A DNA stretch of 42,172 nt, from NCBI GenBank assembly GCA_031425695.1, contig JANPJV010000312.1:1-42172 (forward strand), read 5' to 3'. This document shows, piece after piece, positions 16,589 through 26,918 of the stretch. Under the pieces are notes generated by a model. It saw nothing but the letters and a program-made list of their open reading frames with translations. It did no database searches and was not told the DNA's origin. This DNA is from JANPJV01 sp031425695 (GTDB lineage: Bacteria; Pseudomonadota; Gammaproteobacteria; Xanthomonadales; SZUA-5). The translations under genes were made by a program, and so were the position numbers. The stretch's first letter is position 1. Each line of letters starts with the position of its first letter.

Positions 16589-17134
16589 ATGCTGATCGCG
16601 CTCAACAAACCCTTCGACGTGCTCTGCCAGTTCACCGATCGCGAGGGACGGGCGACGTTGGCGGATTACGTGACGCGGCCGGGCGTTTACGCTGCCGGGA
16701 GGCTGGATCGGGACAGCGAAGGCCTGCTGTTGCTCAGCGACGACGGCAAGGAAATCCACCGCATCAGCGATCCGCGCCACGCACAGGTGAAGCGCTACCT
16801 CGTGCAGGTCGAGGGAAGCCCGACCTCGCTGGAGCTCGACCAATTGCGCGCGGGCGTGGTGCTGAACGACGGTCCGACGCGGCCAGCGCAGGTCGAGCAC
16901 CTCGAGGCCGAGCCCGAGTGGTTGTGGCCGCGCCATCCGCCGATCCGCTTCCGCGCGAAGATCCCCACGACGTGGCTGGCGATCAGCATCAGCGAAGGCC
17001 GCAATCGCCAGGTCCGGCGCATGACCGCCGCGGTGGGGCTGCCGACCTTGCGCCTGGTCCGCGAAGCGATCGGAAGCATCCGCCTCGATGGGCTCGCGCC
17101 CGGCGAGTGGCGCGCGGTCAGGGCAGTGAAGTAG
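16589..17134 (+). CDS. rluE: 23S rRNA pseudouridine synthase, RluE type (RsuA family)
   Basis: RluE converts U2457 of 23S rRNA (E. coli numbering) to pseudouridine. This 181-residue protein lacks an S4 domain, as RluE does, and begins directly with the catalytic fold (MLIALNKPFDVLCQFTD). The catalytic aspartate is Asp40 in GRLDRDSEGLLLLSDDG, followed by the KRYLVQVEG strand and the C-terminal motif ISEGRNRQVRRMTAAVGLPT with LRLVREAIGSIRLDGL. ATG 16589 is the family start; eleven upstream codons belong to repeat E1. It is convergent with the next GST gene, with 54 bases between. Confidence 0.92.
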   Translation: MLIALNKPFDVLCQFTDREGRATLADYVTRPGVYAAGRLDRDSEGLLLLSDDGKEIHRISDPRHAQVKRYLVQVEGSPTSLELDQLRAGVVLNDGPTRPAQVEHLEAEPEWLWPRHPPIRFRAKIPTTWLAISISEGRNRQVRRMTAAVGLPTLRLVREAIGSIRLDGLAPGEWRAVRAVK

Positions 17135-17188
17135 TCGCTGCCCGCGGCCATGGCCGCTCCGACAAGACCGCCGCTCGCACGACCCGAC

Positions 17189-17824
17189 TCACCCCAGCGC
17201 CACATAGCCCGGTTGTTCGCGCACCCGTGCAATCCACGCGCGCACCTGCGGATAGTCGGCCAGGTCGAATCCACCCTCGCCGGCGACGTGGGTGTAGGCG
17301 TAGAGGGCGATATCGGCGATCGAGTAGCGCTCTCCGACGAAAAATGCGCGCGTTGACAGGTGCCCTTCCATGATCGAAAGCGCGCGGCGGCCGGGAGCCA
17401 TCTTCGCCTGGAGGTCAGCCTCGCGCTCGGGTGGGCGGCCGAGGTACTGGACGATGAAGCGCGCGGTCGCGATGAAGGGCTCGTGGCTGTATTGCTCGAA
17501 GAACATCCACTGCAGCACCTGTGCGCGCTCGAAGCGCTCGGATGACAACAGCTTCTGGTGGGTCTGCGCTGTGTGCGGACGCTCTTGCTCCGTGCTTTCC
17601 GCCAGGTAGAACAACGCCGCATTCGACTCGGGCAGGAAGCGCCCGTCCGGCAATTCGAGCACCGGCACTTTTCCGTTGGGGTTGCGGATGAGGAACTCCG
17701 GCGTGCGCGTGGCGCCGTCGAGCACCGAGACGTCGACCCAGCGATAGGGCGCGCGCAGCTGTTCTAATGCCAGCATGAGCTTGTAGCAGTTGCCGGAGCG
17801 GCGATCGCCGTAGACCGTGTACAT
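17189..17824 (-). CDS. Glutathione S-transferase with an in-frame repeat insertion
   Basis: This 211-residue protein has the GST layout: thioredoxin-like domain with MYTVYGDRRSGNCYKLMLAL, the cis-Pro NPNGKVPVLELPDG and the glutathione-binding LPESNAALFYLAE, then the helical domain with FERAQVLQWMFFEQYSHEP and the N-capping SIADIALYAYTHVA. Between the two domains, residues 79-89 (EQERPHTAQTH) and their flanks are encoded by a copy of the intergenic palindrome H, which matches the intergenic copy at 15189 in 29 of 32 bases. The insertion keeps the frame and falls in the interdomain linker, so the protein may still be functional. Substrate unknown. Confidence 0.88.
   Translation of the reverse strand: MYTVYGDRRSGNCYKLMLALEQLRAPYRWVDVSVLDGATRTPEFLIRNPNGKVPVLELPDGRFLPESNAALFYLAESTEQERPHTAQTHQKLLSSERFERAQVLQWMFFEQYSHEPFIATARFIVQYLGRPPEREADLQAKMAPGRRALSIMEGHLSTRAFFVGERYSIADIALYAYTHVAGEGGFDLADYPQVRAWIARVREQPGYVALG
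17558..17589 (+). repeat. Class 1 repeat H unit inside the GST coding sequence
   Basis: GTGGGTCTGCGCTGTGTGC continues with GGACGCTCTTGCT and differs from the intergenic unit at 15189 by three transitions. It lies in the antisense orientation to the GST gene and encodes part of the linker between its two domains. Confidence 0.8.
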
Positions 17825-17875
17825 GGTTCGCCTGCTTGATTGAATGGGCGTGATCAGGATACCGATGCGGCCCTC

Positions 17876-18005
17876 GTGGAGGGCGCCGCTCCCGCGGCGC
17901 CGCCTTTTTCTCCAACTAAAGCGGCCGAGCAGGAGCTCGGCCCTCCAGGGCGCAGCGCCGGCTGGGCGGCTTTGTGGAGGGCGCCGCTCCCGCGGCGCCG
18001 CCCTT
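17876..18005. repeat. Class 1 palindromic repeats I (GTGGAGGGCGCCGC type), three units
   Basis: Two identical direct units (GTGGAGGGCGCCGCTCCCGC, from 17876 and from 17974) flank a diverged inverse unit (about 17920-17946, inverse of GGAGGGCCGAGCTCCTGC). Each has the GTGG head and a strong GC hairpin followed by T residues. They occupy the GST-proximal half of the 393-base divergent gap 17825-18217. Confidence 0.75.
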
Positions 18006-18121
18006 ATTCGGACGCCGGCCTCAATCCTTTCTCGGTGCGCGTTGCTCTGGGCCGTTCTGGTGCAGCACCCCACTCTCGTGGCGCGTTGAACGCACGACCA
18101 GTGCCGAAGGGGACAGCGCAC

Positions 18122-18150
18122 AGTGTGACGCGGAACGCCACACTAGTGTG
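18122..18150. promoter_or_regulatory. Candidate operator upstream of the ECF sigma factor gene
   Basis: Three half-sites alternate: GTGTG at 18123, CACAC at 18139 and GTGTG at 18146. The last two form the perfect 12-base palindrome CACACTAGTGTG (18139-18150), and the first two form an inverted repeat AGTGTGACG/CGCCACACT with one mismatch. The array ends 67 bases before the GTG start. The rest of the gap 18006-18217 shows no gene. Confidence 0.4.
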
Positions 18151-18217
18151 TCGTCTGCATTGCCGTAGGGGCCGCCACGTGGCAACGTGCGCACCGGGGA
18201 TTACCAACGAGTAATAC

Positions 18218-18771
18218 GTGGAACTGACCGAATTGATCCAGGCCGCGCGGCTCGGTGATCGGGCCGCGGCCGAACGCCTGTTCACGGCGGTCTACCGGGA
18301 CCTGCATCGGATTGCTGCGCGCCAGTTGCGGGAGCAGCCGAATGCCATGGCGACCACGTCCTTGGTGCACGAGGCCTATTTCCGGCTGGCGCGACCGGAG
18401 TCGCTGGCGCTGACCGATCGCCAGCACTTCTATGCAGTGGCGGCGCGCGCCATGCGCCAGATCCTGATCGACCATGCGCGCCAGCGCTTCGCCCAGAAGC
18501 GCGGCAGCGGCGCCGAGCCGAGCGATCTGGAGGCGGCCGAGGGTGTCGCCGATGCGACAGCCGCCGGTCCCAATGTGCTGGCGCTGGACGCGGCCCTGCA
18601 ACAGCTCGAAGGCATGGACGCGCGTCTCGCCAACCTGGTCGAGCTACGCTTCTTTGGCGGCCTGACGCTCGACGAGGCGGCCGACGCCGCGGGCATGTCG
18701 CGCACGACGGTCAAGCGCGACTGGCGACGCGCCCGCGCGTTCCTGCATGCGGCACTTGGCGAGGCCGTCCC

Positions 18772-18775
<4 letters not shown>
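18218..18775 (+). CDS. ECF sigma factor (PF07638/ECF43-like), probably kinase-controlled
   Basis: This 185-residue sigma factor has region 2 (about 1-90; TTSLVHEAYFRLARPE and FYAVAARAMRQILIDHARQR) and region 4 (about 125-182; LVELRFFGGLTLDEAADAAG, then MSRTTVKRDWRRARAFL). This matches the group usually encoded with Ser/Thr kinases, as here: it overlaps the kinase gene by four bases. The acidic DAED-type motif that begins region 2.2 in most ECF factors is replaced by Ala-Thr-Thr-Ser (45-48). In Vibrio and Xanthomonas members of this group, phosphorylation by the partner kinase is needed for activity; the Thr/Ser cluster is a reasonable target here, by inference. GTG start. Confidence 0.88.
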
Positions 18776-21623
<2,848 letters not shown>

Positions 21624-21627
<4 letters not shown>

Positions 21628-21763
21628 GTCAGGTTGCCCGCGGCAGCGGGCTACGTGACGCGCGTCCATCGTCGTAGGTCATTTTTCCCGCGGCAGCGGG
21701 CTACATTACGCTTTGACGTGAAAGCATGTCAAGTAGCCCGCTTGCGCGGGCAACATGACCTAC
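21624..21763. repeat. Class 1 palindromic repeat A2, three units
   Basis: Two forward units (GTAGGTCAGGTTGCCCGCGG at 21624 and GTAGGTCATTTTTCCCGCGG at 21674) are followed by one inverse unit ending GCAACATGACCTAC (21763). The inner hairpin is CCCGC-GGCA-GCGGG. The unit starts inside the kinase gene, providing its stop codon. Confidence 0.85.
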
Positions 21764-21792
21764 GTTTCCAACAACTCTGAACACCACTCCCC

Positions 21793-22539
21793 ATGTCCCG
21801 CATCCTGGTCTTCCAGCACGTCGCCGCAGAGCCGTTGGGCACGCTCGATCCGCTGATCCGTGCGCGCGGGCATCGCATCCGCTTTGTCAATTTCGAGCGC
21901 GATCCCGACGCGCAGCCGGTGGTCGACCGCTATCACGGGCTGATCGTGCTCGGCGGTCCGATGAATGTCGAAGAGCATCCGCGACGCGCGCACTTGCGCA
22001 CCGAGCTCGCCGCGATCGAGGCCGCCCTGCGCCAGGACAAGCCGGTGCTTGGCATCTGCCTCGGTGCGCAGTTGCTCGCGCATGTGCTGGGCGCCCCGAT
22101 CCGCCGCCACCCCGAGTCGGAGATCGGCTGGTATCCGCTGACGACCACTGCGGCCGGCAGGACCGACCCGGTGTTTGGCGCCTTCGGGGAAGGCTCGCCG
22201 GTGTTCCAGTGGCACAGCTACAGCTTTGACGTGCCCACCTCGGCGGTCCACCTCGCGCATACGGCTACGTGCGAGAACCAGGCTTTTCGCTATGGCGACA
22301 AGGCCTACGGCGTGCAATTCCATCCGGAGGTGGACGCACCGCTGATCGAACGCTGGCTCGGCCGCGCCGACTACCTGGCCGACCTCCGCAGCCCCGGCGC
22401 CCACCACGACGAGCCCGCCATCCGCGCCCACACGCAAACCCACGCCGCCCCGATGAGCGCGCTCGCCGAACTCGTGTTCAACCGCTTCCTCGACCTGATC
22501 GGGGCTCCAGCGACGCGCGTGGTGCTGCCGTCGCGGTAG
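21793..22539 (+). CDS. Class I glutamine amidotransferase (GMP synthase glutaminase-like)
   Basis: This 248-residue protein is a stand-alone GATase1 domain. It contains the oxyanion segment GLIVLGGPMNVEE, the nucleophile elbow GICLGAQLLA with Cys89, and the catalytic His177 and Glu179 in YGVQFHPEVD; the complete triad suggests an active glutaminase or gamma-glutamyl hydrolase. No synthetase domain is attached, so it resembles the widespread YfeJ-like or gamma-glutamyl hydrolase-like proteins of unknown physiological substrate rather than GuaA. The C-terminal tail (about 205-248) is a helical extension. The start ATG 21793 follows repeat A2 by 29 bases. No operon partner is apparent. Confidence 0.88.
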   Translation: MSRILVFQHVAAEPLGTLDPLIRARGHRIRFVNFERDPDAQPVVDRYHGLIVLGGPMNVEEHPRRAHLRTELAAIEAALRQDKPVLGICLGAQLLAHVLGAPIRRHPESEIGWYPLTTTAAGRTDPVFGAFGEGSPVFQWHSYSFDVPTSAVHLAHTATCENQAFRYGDKAYGVQFHPEVDAPLIERWLGRADYLADLRSPGAHHDEPAIRAHTQTHAAPMSALAELVFNRFLDLIGAPATRVVLPSR

Positions 22540-22585
22540 GGTGCTCGCGTGAGGAAAGCAAGAGCACAAGTGCTAGAAGCGGAAA

Positions 22586-22762
22586 GCTTTTATCCACAGA
22601 TTTACGCAGATTTACGCAGATTAAGAGCCAGAGGCAGGGCTGTCTGCGCAGTGCTTGGATTCAGCCCCTTGCGTGGCTCGTCCGGCCCGAAAGTTGGAAG
22701 GTATGCGCGATGCTCCTGGCTATTAATCTGCGTAAATCTGCGAAATCTGCGGATGAATCTCT
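22586..22762. repeat. Class 2 inverted repeat C3 (ACGCAGATTT words)
   Basis: Left arm (22587-22623) with TATCCACAGATTTACGCAGA; right arm (about 22720-22762) with AATCTGCGTAAATCTGCG and GCGGATGAATC. The arms pair over about 35 bases. It lies in the 437-base gap 22540-22976, whose remaining part carries only possible regulatory palindromes. Confidence 0.85.
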
Positions 22763-22817
22763 TCGCTTCTTGCTCTGGTGCTCTGTGAAAATTTCGCTGT
22801 GACCGCAACGCCCGCGC

Positions 22818-22866
22818 ATATCGATATAAGAACTCGGCTGTGTCCGTAACCGATATCTAACCGGTT
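22818..22866. promoter_or_regulatory. Candidate regulatory region of the sulfate transporter operon
   Basis: ATATCGATAT is a perfect 10-base palindrome (22818-22827), followed by an inverted repeat AACCG-N9-CGGTT (22848-22866) containing GATATC. They lie 111-159 bases upstream of the first gene of the operon. A CysB-like activator would be expected to act here, but I recall no specific motif that proves it. Confidence 0.25.
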
Positions 22867-22976
22867 CAGCATTGACGCCTTCACCGGGTCGGCCCCAGCA
22901 TCTTCTCTACAGCCGTATGGACGTCTGTAGCTGCCGCGGGCGGCTACGGTATCAAGGGCATCGCCGGAGTTGACTG

Positions 22977-24773
22977 ATGACCGTAGAAGTGAGCGGACTG
23001 ACCAAGGCCTACCAGGGGCGCCTGGTGGTACGGCAGGTCAGCTTCTCGATCGCGGCCGGAGAGTTGCTGGTGCTGCTGGGGCCGAGTGGCAGCGGCAAGA
23101 GCACCGTGCTGCGCATGATCGGCGGGCTGACGCCGTGCGATGCGGGCAGCATCCGTGTCGATGGCGTGGATGTCACCGACCTGCGCCCGCAAGCGCGCGA
23201 CATGGGCTTCGTGTTCCAGAGCTACGCGCTGTTCGAGCACATGAGCGTGGCCGACAACGTCGAATTCGCGCTGCGCGTGCGCAAGCTCGGGAAGGCCGAG
23301 CGTGAGCGCCGGCGCAGCGAGCTGCTGGCGATGGTCGGCCTCGACGGCATGTCCAAGCGCCTGCCCGGACAGCTGTCGGGCGGACAACGCCAGCGTGCCG
23401 CACTGGCGCGCGCGCTCGCCCATCAGCCGCAATTGCTGCTGCTCGACGAGCCGTTCGGTGCGCTCGATGCGCGCATTCGCCACGAGCTGCGCAACAGCCT
23501 GCGCCTGTTGCTCAAGCGCCTCGGCACCACCGCCATTTTCGTCACCCACGACCAGGAAGAGGCCTTCGCGCTGGCCGATCGAATCCTGGTCATGCACCGC
23601 GGACGCGTACTCGAAGAGGGTTTGCCGGCCGAGCTCTATCGGCATCCTCGCACCGAGTTCGTGGCCGAGTTCCTGGGACGGGCCAACCTGTTGCCGCCGG
23701 GCGTGCTGCGCGCGCCGCTGGCTGCCGTCACCAGCGCGCCCGATCACAATCCGCGCGTCAAGGCACTGCTGCGGCCCGAGGACATCGCGCTCAGCGCCCA
23801 CGCGCCGGCGACCTCCGCGGGGCGCTGGTCGCTCGGCGCCGGCAAGGTCGAGCGCAGCGAATTCCTGGGCGCCAGCGAGCGTATCTGGCTGCGCCTGCAG
23901 GCGCCTGCCGCGCAGGCCGGCGAGAGCGAGCTGGTCGAAGTAGAGCGCGGTGCCACCCAGATCAGCGAGCTGCCGTTGTCAGCTGGCGACGAGGCCCACC
24001 TGACCGCGCAGCGCGTGCACTGGGTGCCGCACCCGAGCCTGCGCATCCTGCTGCTGGCCGATGCCGATGCGCGCGGGCGTGCGCTGGTCGAACAGGCGCT
24101 GGCTTTCGGGGAACACAGTGGCGCGCTGATGACCGTGCTCGGCGGCATCGCCAGTGATCGCAAGCTGCGGGCACGCATCGACATCCATCGCCAGCAGTTT
24201 GCCGGCGACCTGCGCCTGATCGACCCGGCTGATTCCGAGCAGAGCACGCTCGACGCCGCGCTGCGGCTCACCCGCTCGGAGCGCTTCGATCTCGCCATCT
24301 ACGCGCTTGGGTCTGGCAACGGCGGCTGGCGCGTCCTGCTGGCCGAAGGTGGCGTGCAGGCGCTGCTGCTGCCGTCGACCAGTCCGGCCGCGCGCTGGCC
24401 GCTGGCGGCGGGCGAGCGCGCGCTGTGGGTGCTGCATCACGAGGGCACGCGCCTGCAACTTGGCGCGCCACAACTGCTCAACGAGCTGGCCGAAGCCGCG
24501 GCCGCGGCGATCGCACGGCAACCGGAGGGCGAGCGGGGCACTGCGCCACTGCGGCACGACCTGCTGGTGCGCTGCCTGTCCGCACCGCTCGACCGCGACC
24601 ACCCGCACCTGCTCGCCGGCGAACAGCAGGCCGCGCGCGACGACGCCTTCGGCCAGCTGTTCGTGGTCGAATCGGAGGACCTCGGGCTGCGCGGCGATCC
24701 TGGCCGCATCGGCAGCGGACGGGGCGGACAGCGCCTGACCGCGGTCCCCGAATTGCTGCGGACGCTGGCATGA
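22977..24773 (+). CDS. cysA: Sulfate ABC transporter ATPase (CysA-like) with an extra C-terminal domain
   Basis: This protein energises sulfate/thiosulfate uptake. Residues 1-350 are a complete CysA-type ATPase: Walker A GPSGSGKST (35-43), Q-loop FVFQSYALFEHMS, signature LSGGQRQR (133-140), Walker B LLLLDEPFGALD (from 153), H-loop VTHDQEEA, and a TOBE-like regulatory domain (about 262-350). Known CysA proteins end near here; this one continues to 598. The extension (about 353-598) starts LRILLLADADARGRALVEQAL and contains alternating strands and helices (FDLAIYALG, QALLLPST) that resemble a universal-stress-protein-like alpha/beta fold. It overlaps the binding-protein gene by four bases. GGAG lies eight bases before the ATG. 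Confidence 0.88.
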   Translation: MTVEVSGLTKAYQGRLVVRQVSFSIAAGELLVLLGPSGSGKSTVLRMIGGLTPCDAGSIRVDGVDVTDLRPQARDMGFVFQSYALFEHMSVADNVEFALRVRKLGKAERERRRSELLAMVGLDGMSKRLPGQLSGGQRQRAALARALAHQPQLLLLDEPFGALDARIRHELRNSLRLLLKRLGTTAIFVTHDQEEAFALADRILVMHRGRVLEEGLPAELYRHPRTEFVAEFLGRANLLPPGVLRAPLAAVTSAPDHNPRVKALLRPEDIALSAHAPATSAGRWSLGAGKVERSEFLGASERIWLRLQAPAAQAGESELVEVERGATQISELPLSAGDEAHLTAQRVHWVPHPSLRILLLADADARGRALVEQALAFGEHSGALMTVLGGIASDRKLRARIDIHRQQFAGDLRLIDPADSEQSTLDAALRLTRSERFDLAIYALGSGNGGWRVLLAEGGVQALLLPSTSPAARWPLAAGERALWVLHHEGTRLQLGAPQLLNELAEAAAAAIARQPEGERGTAPLRHDLLVRCLSAPLDRDHPHLLAGEQQAARDDAFGQLFVVESEDLGLRGDPGRIGSGRGGQRLTAVPELLRTLA

Positions 24774-25759
24774 GCGCGCTCCTGCGCCTCGCGCTCGTCG
24801 TCTGCAGCCTGTTCGCCAGCACGGCGCATGCGGCCGACCTGCTGAACGTCTCCTACGACCCGACGCGCGAGTTCTATCGCGAGTACAACGTGCTGTTCGC
24901 TGAGCACTGGGAGGCGCAGGGGCAGCAAGAGCCCACCATCCGCATGTCCCACGGCGGGTCCGGCAAACAGGCACGGGCCGTCATCGACGGGCTCGAAGCG
25001 GATGTGGTCACGCTGGCGCTTGCCGGCGATGTCGACCAGATTGCCGCGCGTGGCATGACCGCGGCCGACTGGCAAAAGCGCCTGCCACAGGCGAGCGCGC
25101 CGTACACCTCGACCATCGTGCTGCTGGTGCGCCGGGGCAATCCGAAAGACATCCACGACTGGGCCGACCTTGCCCGCGAGGGTGTCAGCGTCATCACCCC
25201 GAACCCGAAAACGTCCGGCGGCGCACGCTGGAACTACCTGGCCGCTTGGGGCGCAGTGCTGGCAGCCGGCGGCACCGACGCACAGGCGCGCGAGCTGCTG
25301 ACCCGCATCATCAAGAACGTGCCGGTCCTCGACACCGGCGCGCGCGCGGCGACCACCACCTTTGCCCAGCGTGGGATCGGCGACGTGCTGATCGCCTGGG
25401 AGAACGAGGCGCTCCTGAGCCTGGCACAGCTCGGATCTGAGAACTTCGAAATCGTCCGCCCGAAATACAGCATTCTGGCCGAGCCGAGCGTGGCGATGGT
25501 CGACAAGGTGGCCGACCAGCACGGCACGCGCGCGCTCGCCGAGGCCTATCTCACCCATCTCTACAGCCCGGCAGCGCAGGCGCTGGCGGTCAAGCACCAC
25601 TTCCGCCCGCGCGACCAGAAAGCGCTCGCGGCCGCCGGGGACAAATTCCCGCTGATGCAGCTCTTTACCATCGACGAGCGCTTCGGTGGCTGGACCAAGG
25701 CCGACGCCGACCATTTCGCCGCTGGGGCAAGCTTCGACCAGGTCTACGGGGTCAAGTGA
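24770..25759 (+). CDS. sbp: Periplasmic sulfate-binding protein
   Basis: This is the substrate-binding subunit of the sulfate ABC transporter. The 329-residue precursor has a clear signal peptide ending at THAADL (about residue 22). The mature part keeps the family signatures: LLNVSYDPTREFYREYN at its start, MSHGGSGKQARAVIDGL, the ligand-loop VITPNPKTSGGARWNYLAAW and the C-terminal RPKYSILAEPSVAMVD. These distinguish the Sbp/CysP type from molybdate-binding ModA. The choice between Sbp (sulfate) and CysP (thiosulfate) cannot be made safely. The ATG overlaps the ATPase stop (ATGA). A repeat array separates it from the permease genes, while the order ATPase first is unlike the usual binding protein-permease-permease-ATPase arrangement. 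Confidence 0.95.
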   Translation: MSALLRLALVVCSLFASTAHAADLLNVSYDPTREFYREYNVLFAEHWEAQGQQEPTIRMSHGGSGKQARAVIDGLEADVVTLALAGDVDQIAARGMTAADWQKRLPQASAPYTSTIVLLVRRGNPKDIHDWADLAREGVSVITPNPKTSGGARWNYLAAWGAVLAAGGTDAQARELLTRIIKNVPVLDTGARAATTTFAQRGIGDVLIAWENEALLSLAQLGSENFEIVRPKYSILAEPSVAMVDKVADQHGTRALAEAYLTHLYSPAAQALAVKHHFRPRDQKALAAAGDKFPLMQLFTIDERFGGWTKADADHFAAGASFDQVYGVK

Positions 25760-25785
25760 TGGTGGTGGGAGATGCTTTTGATGTT

Positions 25786-26035
25786 GTAGGTCATGTTGTC
25801 CGCGCCAGCGGACTACTTGACGGCTTCTGGACGCGAAAGCCGTCAAGTAGCTCGCTGCGCGAGCAACATGACCTACGAAATCAAAAGCCGTCAAGTAGCT
25901 CGCTGCGCGAGCAACATGACCTACGAAATCAAAAGCCGTCAAGTAGCTCGCTGCGCGAGCAACATGACCTACGAGAGCACGAGCCACGAAATCACCAGCC
26001 GTCGAGTAGCTCGCTGCGCGAGCAACATGACCTGC
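25786..26035. repeat. Class 1 palindromic repeat array A3, five units
   Basis: One forward unit (GTAGGTCATGTTGTCCGCGC, 25786) is followed by four inverse units that start GTCAAGTAGCTCGCTGCGCG at 25842, 25890 and 25938 (period 48) and GTCGAGTAG at 26001. The 13-base linkers of the first copies are identical (GAAATCAAAAGCC). It occupies nearly all of the 295 bases between sbp and cysT within the sulfate operon. Confidence 0.9.
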
Positions 26036-26054
26036 GTCAGCGGTGCAGTCCCGC

Positions 26055-26918
26055 ATGAGCGCCGTCGCCCTCGACCTGCCCGTGCGCCGGGCAAAGGCCA
26101 ATCGGCGCGTGCTGCCGGGCTTCGGGCTCTCGCTCGGCTTCACGCTGACCTACCTCAGCGTGATCGTGCTGCTGCCGCTGAGCGCGGTGGTGTTCAGTGC
26201 GCTGCAAGTGGATGGCGCGCGTTTCTGGGAGCTGGCCACCGATCCGCGGGCGCTCAGCGCGTACAAGATCACCTTCGGGCTGTCGCTGCTGGCGGCCGCA
26301 GTGAACTGGGTCATGGGCGTGCTGATTGCGTGGGTGCTGGTGCGCTACCGCTTTCCCGGCCGGGCGCTGGTCGACGCCGCGATCGACCTGCCATTTGCGC
26401 TGCCGACGGCGGTTGCGGGGATTGCGCTCGCCACCCTGTACGCGCCGAACGGCTGGCTCGGCGCACCGCTGGCCGCGCTCGGCATCAAGATCGGCTACGC
26501 CCCCGCCGGCATCTGGCTGGCGCTGGTCTTCGTCGGCCTGCCGTTCGTGGTGCGCACGGTGCAGCCGGTGCTGCAGGATCTCGGCCCCGAGCGCGAGGAG
26601 GCGGCGGCGACGCTTGGCGCCGGTCGCCTGCTGACGTTCTGGCGCGTCGTGCTGCCGGCGATCCTGCCGGCCAGCCTGACCGGTTTCGCGCTGGCGTTCG
26701 CGCGCGCGGTCGGGGAATACGGATCCGTGATCTTCATCGCCGGCAACCTGCCGATGGTGTCGGAAATCGTGCCGCTGCTCATAGTGGTGCGCCTGGAGCA
26801 GTACGACTACGCGGGCGCTGCGGTGCTCGCGGTGGTGATGCTGGCAATCTCGCTCGCCATGCTGCTGGTGATCAACCTGCTGCAGGCCTGGAGCGAGGGG
26901 CGCCGCGCGCATGTCTGA
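26055..26918 (+). CDS. cysT: Sulfate ABC transporter permease CysT (CysU)
   Basis: One of the two inner-membrane channel subunits for sulfate uptake. The 287-residue protein has about six helices and the binding-protein-dependent permease signature with the EAA loop EREEAAATLGAGRLLTFWRV, which contacts the ATPase. The pattern TYLSVIVLLPLSAVVF near the start and FARAVGEYGSVIFIAGNLP are characteristic of CysT. The ATG at 26055 gives MSAVALDLPV; a GTG at 26043 would add four residues directly after the repeat array. It overlaps cysW by eight bases. It is the third gene of the operon but lies behind a five-unit palindrome array. Confidence 0.95.
   Translation: MSAVALDLPVRRAKANRRVLPGFGLSLGFTLTYLSVIVLLPLSAVVFSALQVDGARFWELATDPRALSAYKITFGLSLLAAAVNWVMGVLIAWVLVRYRFPGRALVDAAIDLPFALPTAVAGIALATLYAPNGWLGAPLAALGIKIGYAPAGIWLALVFVGLPFVVRTVQPVLQDLGPEREEAAATLGAGRLLTFWRVVLPAILPASLTGFALAFARAVGEYGSVIFIAGNLPMVSEIVPLLIVVRLEQYDYAGAAVLAVVMLAISLAMLLVINLLQAWSEGRRAHV

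Noticed and set aside
25842..26035. Regular 48-base repeats that could suggest a CRISPR array
   Set aside because: The repeat is a known REP-like unit found elsewhere in the window, the linkers are only about 13 bases and identical, one unit is inverted, and no cas gene is near.
24437..26143. A 568-codon minus-strand frame across the sulfate-binding protein gene
   Set aside because: Its N-terminal part is the translated repeat array and the rest is antisense to sbp and the ATPase gene.
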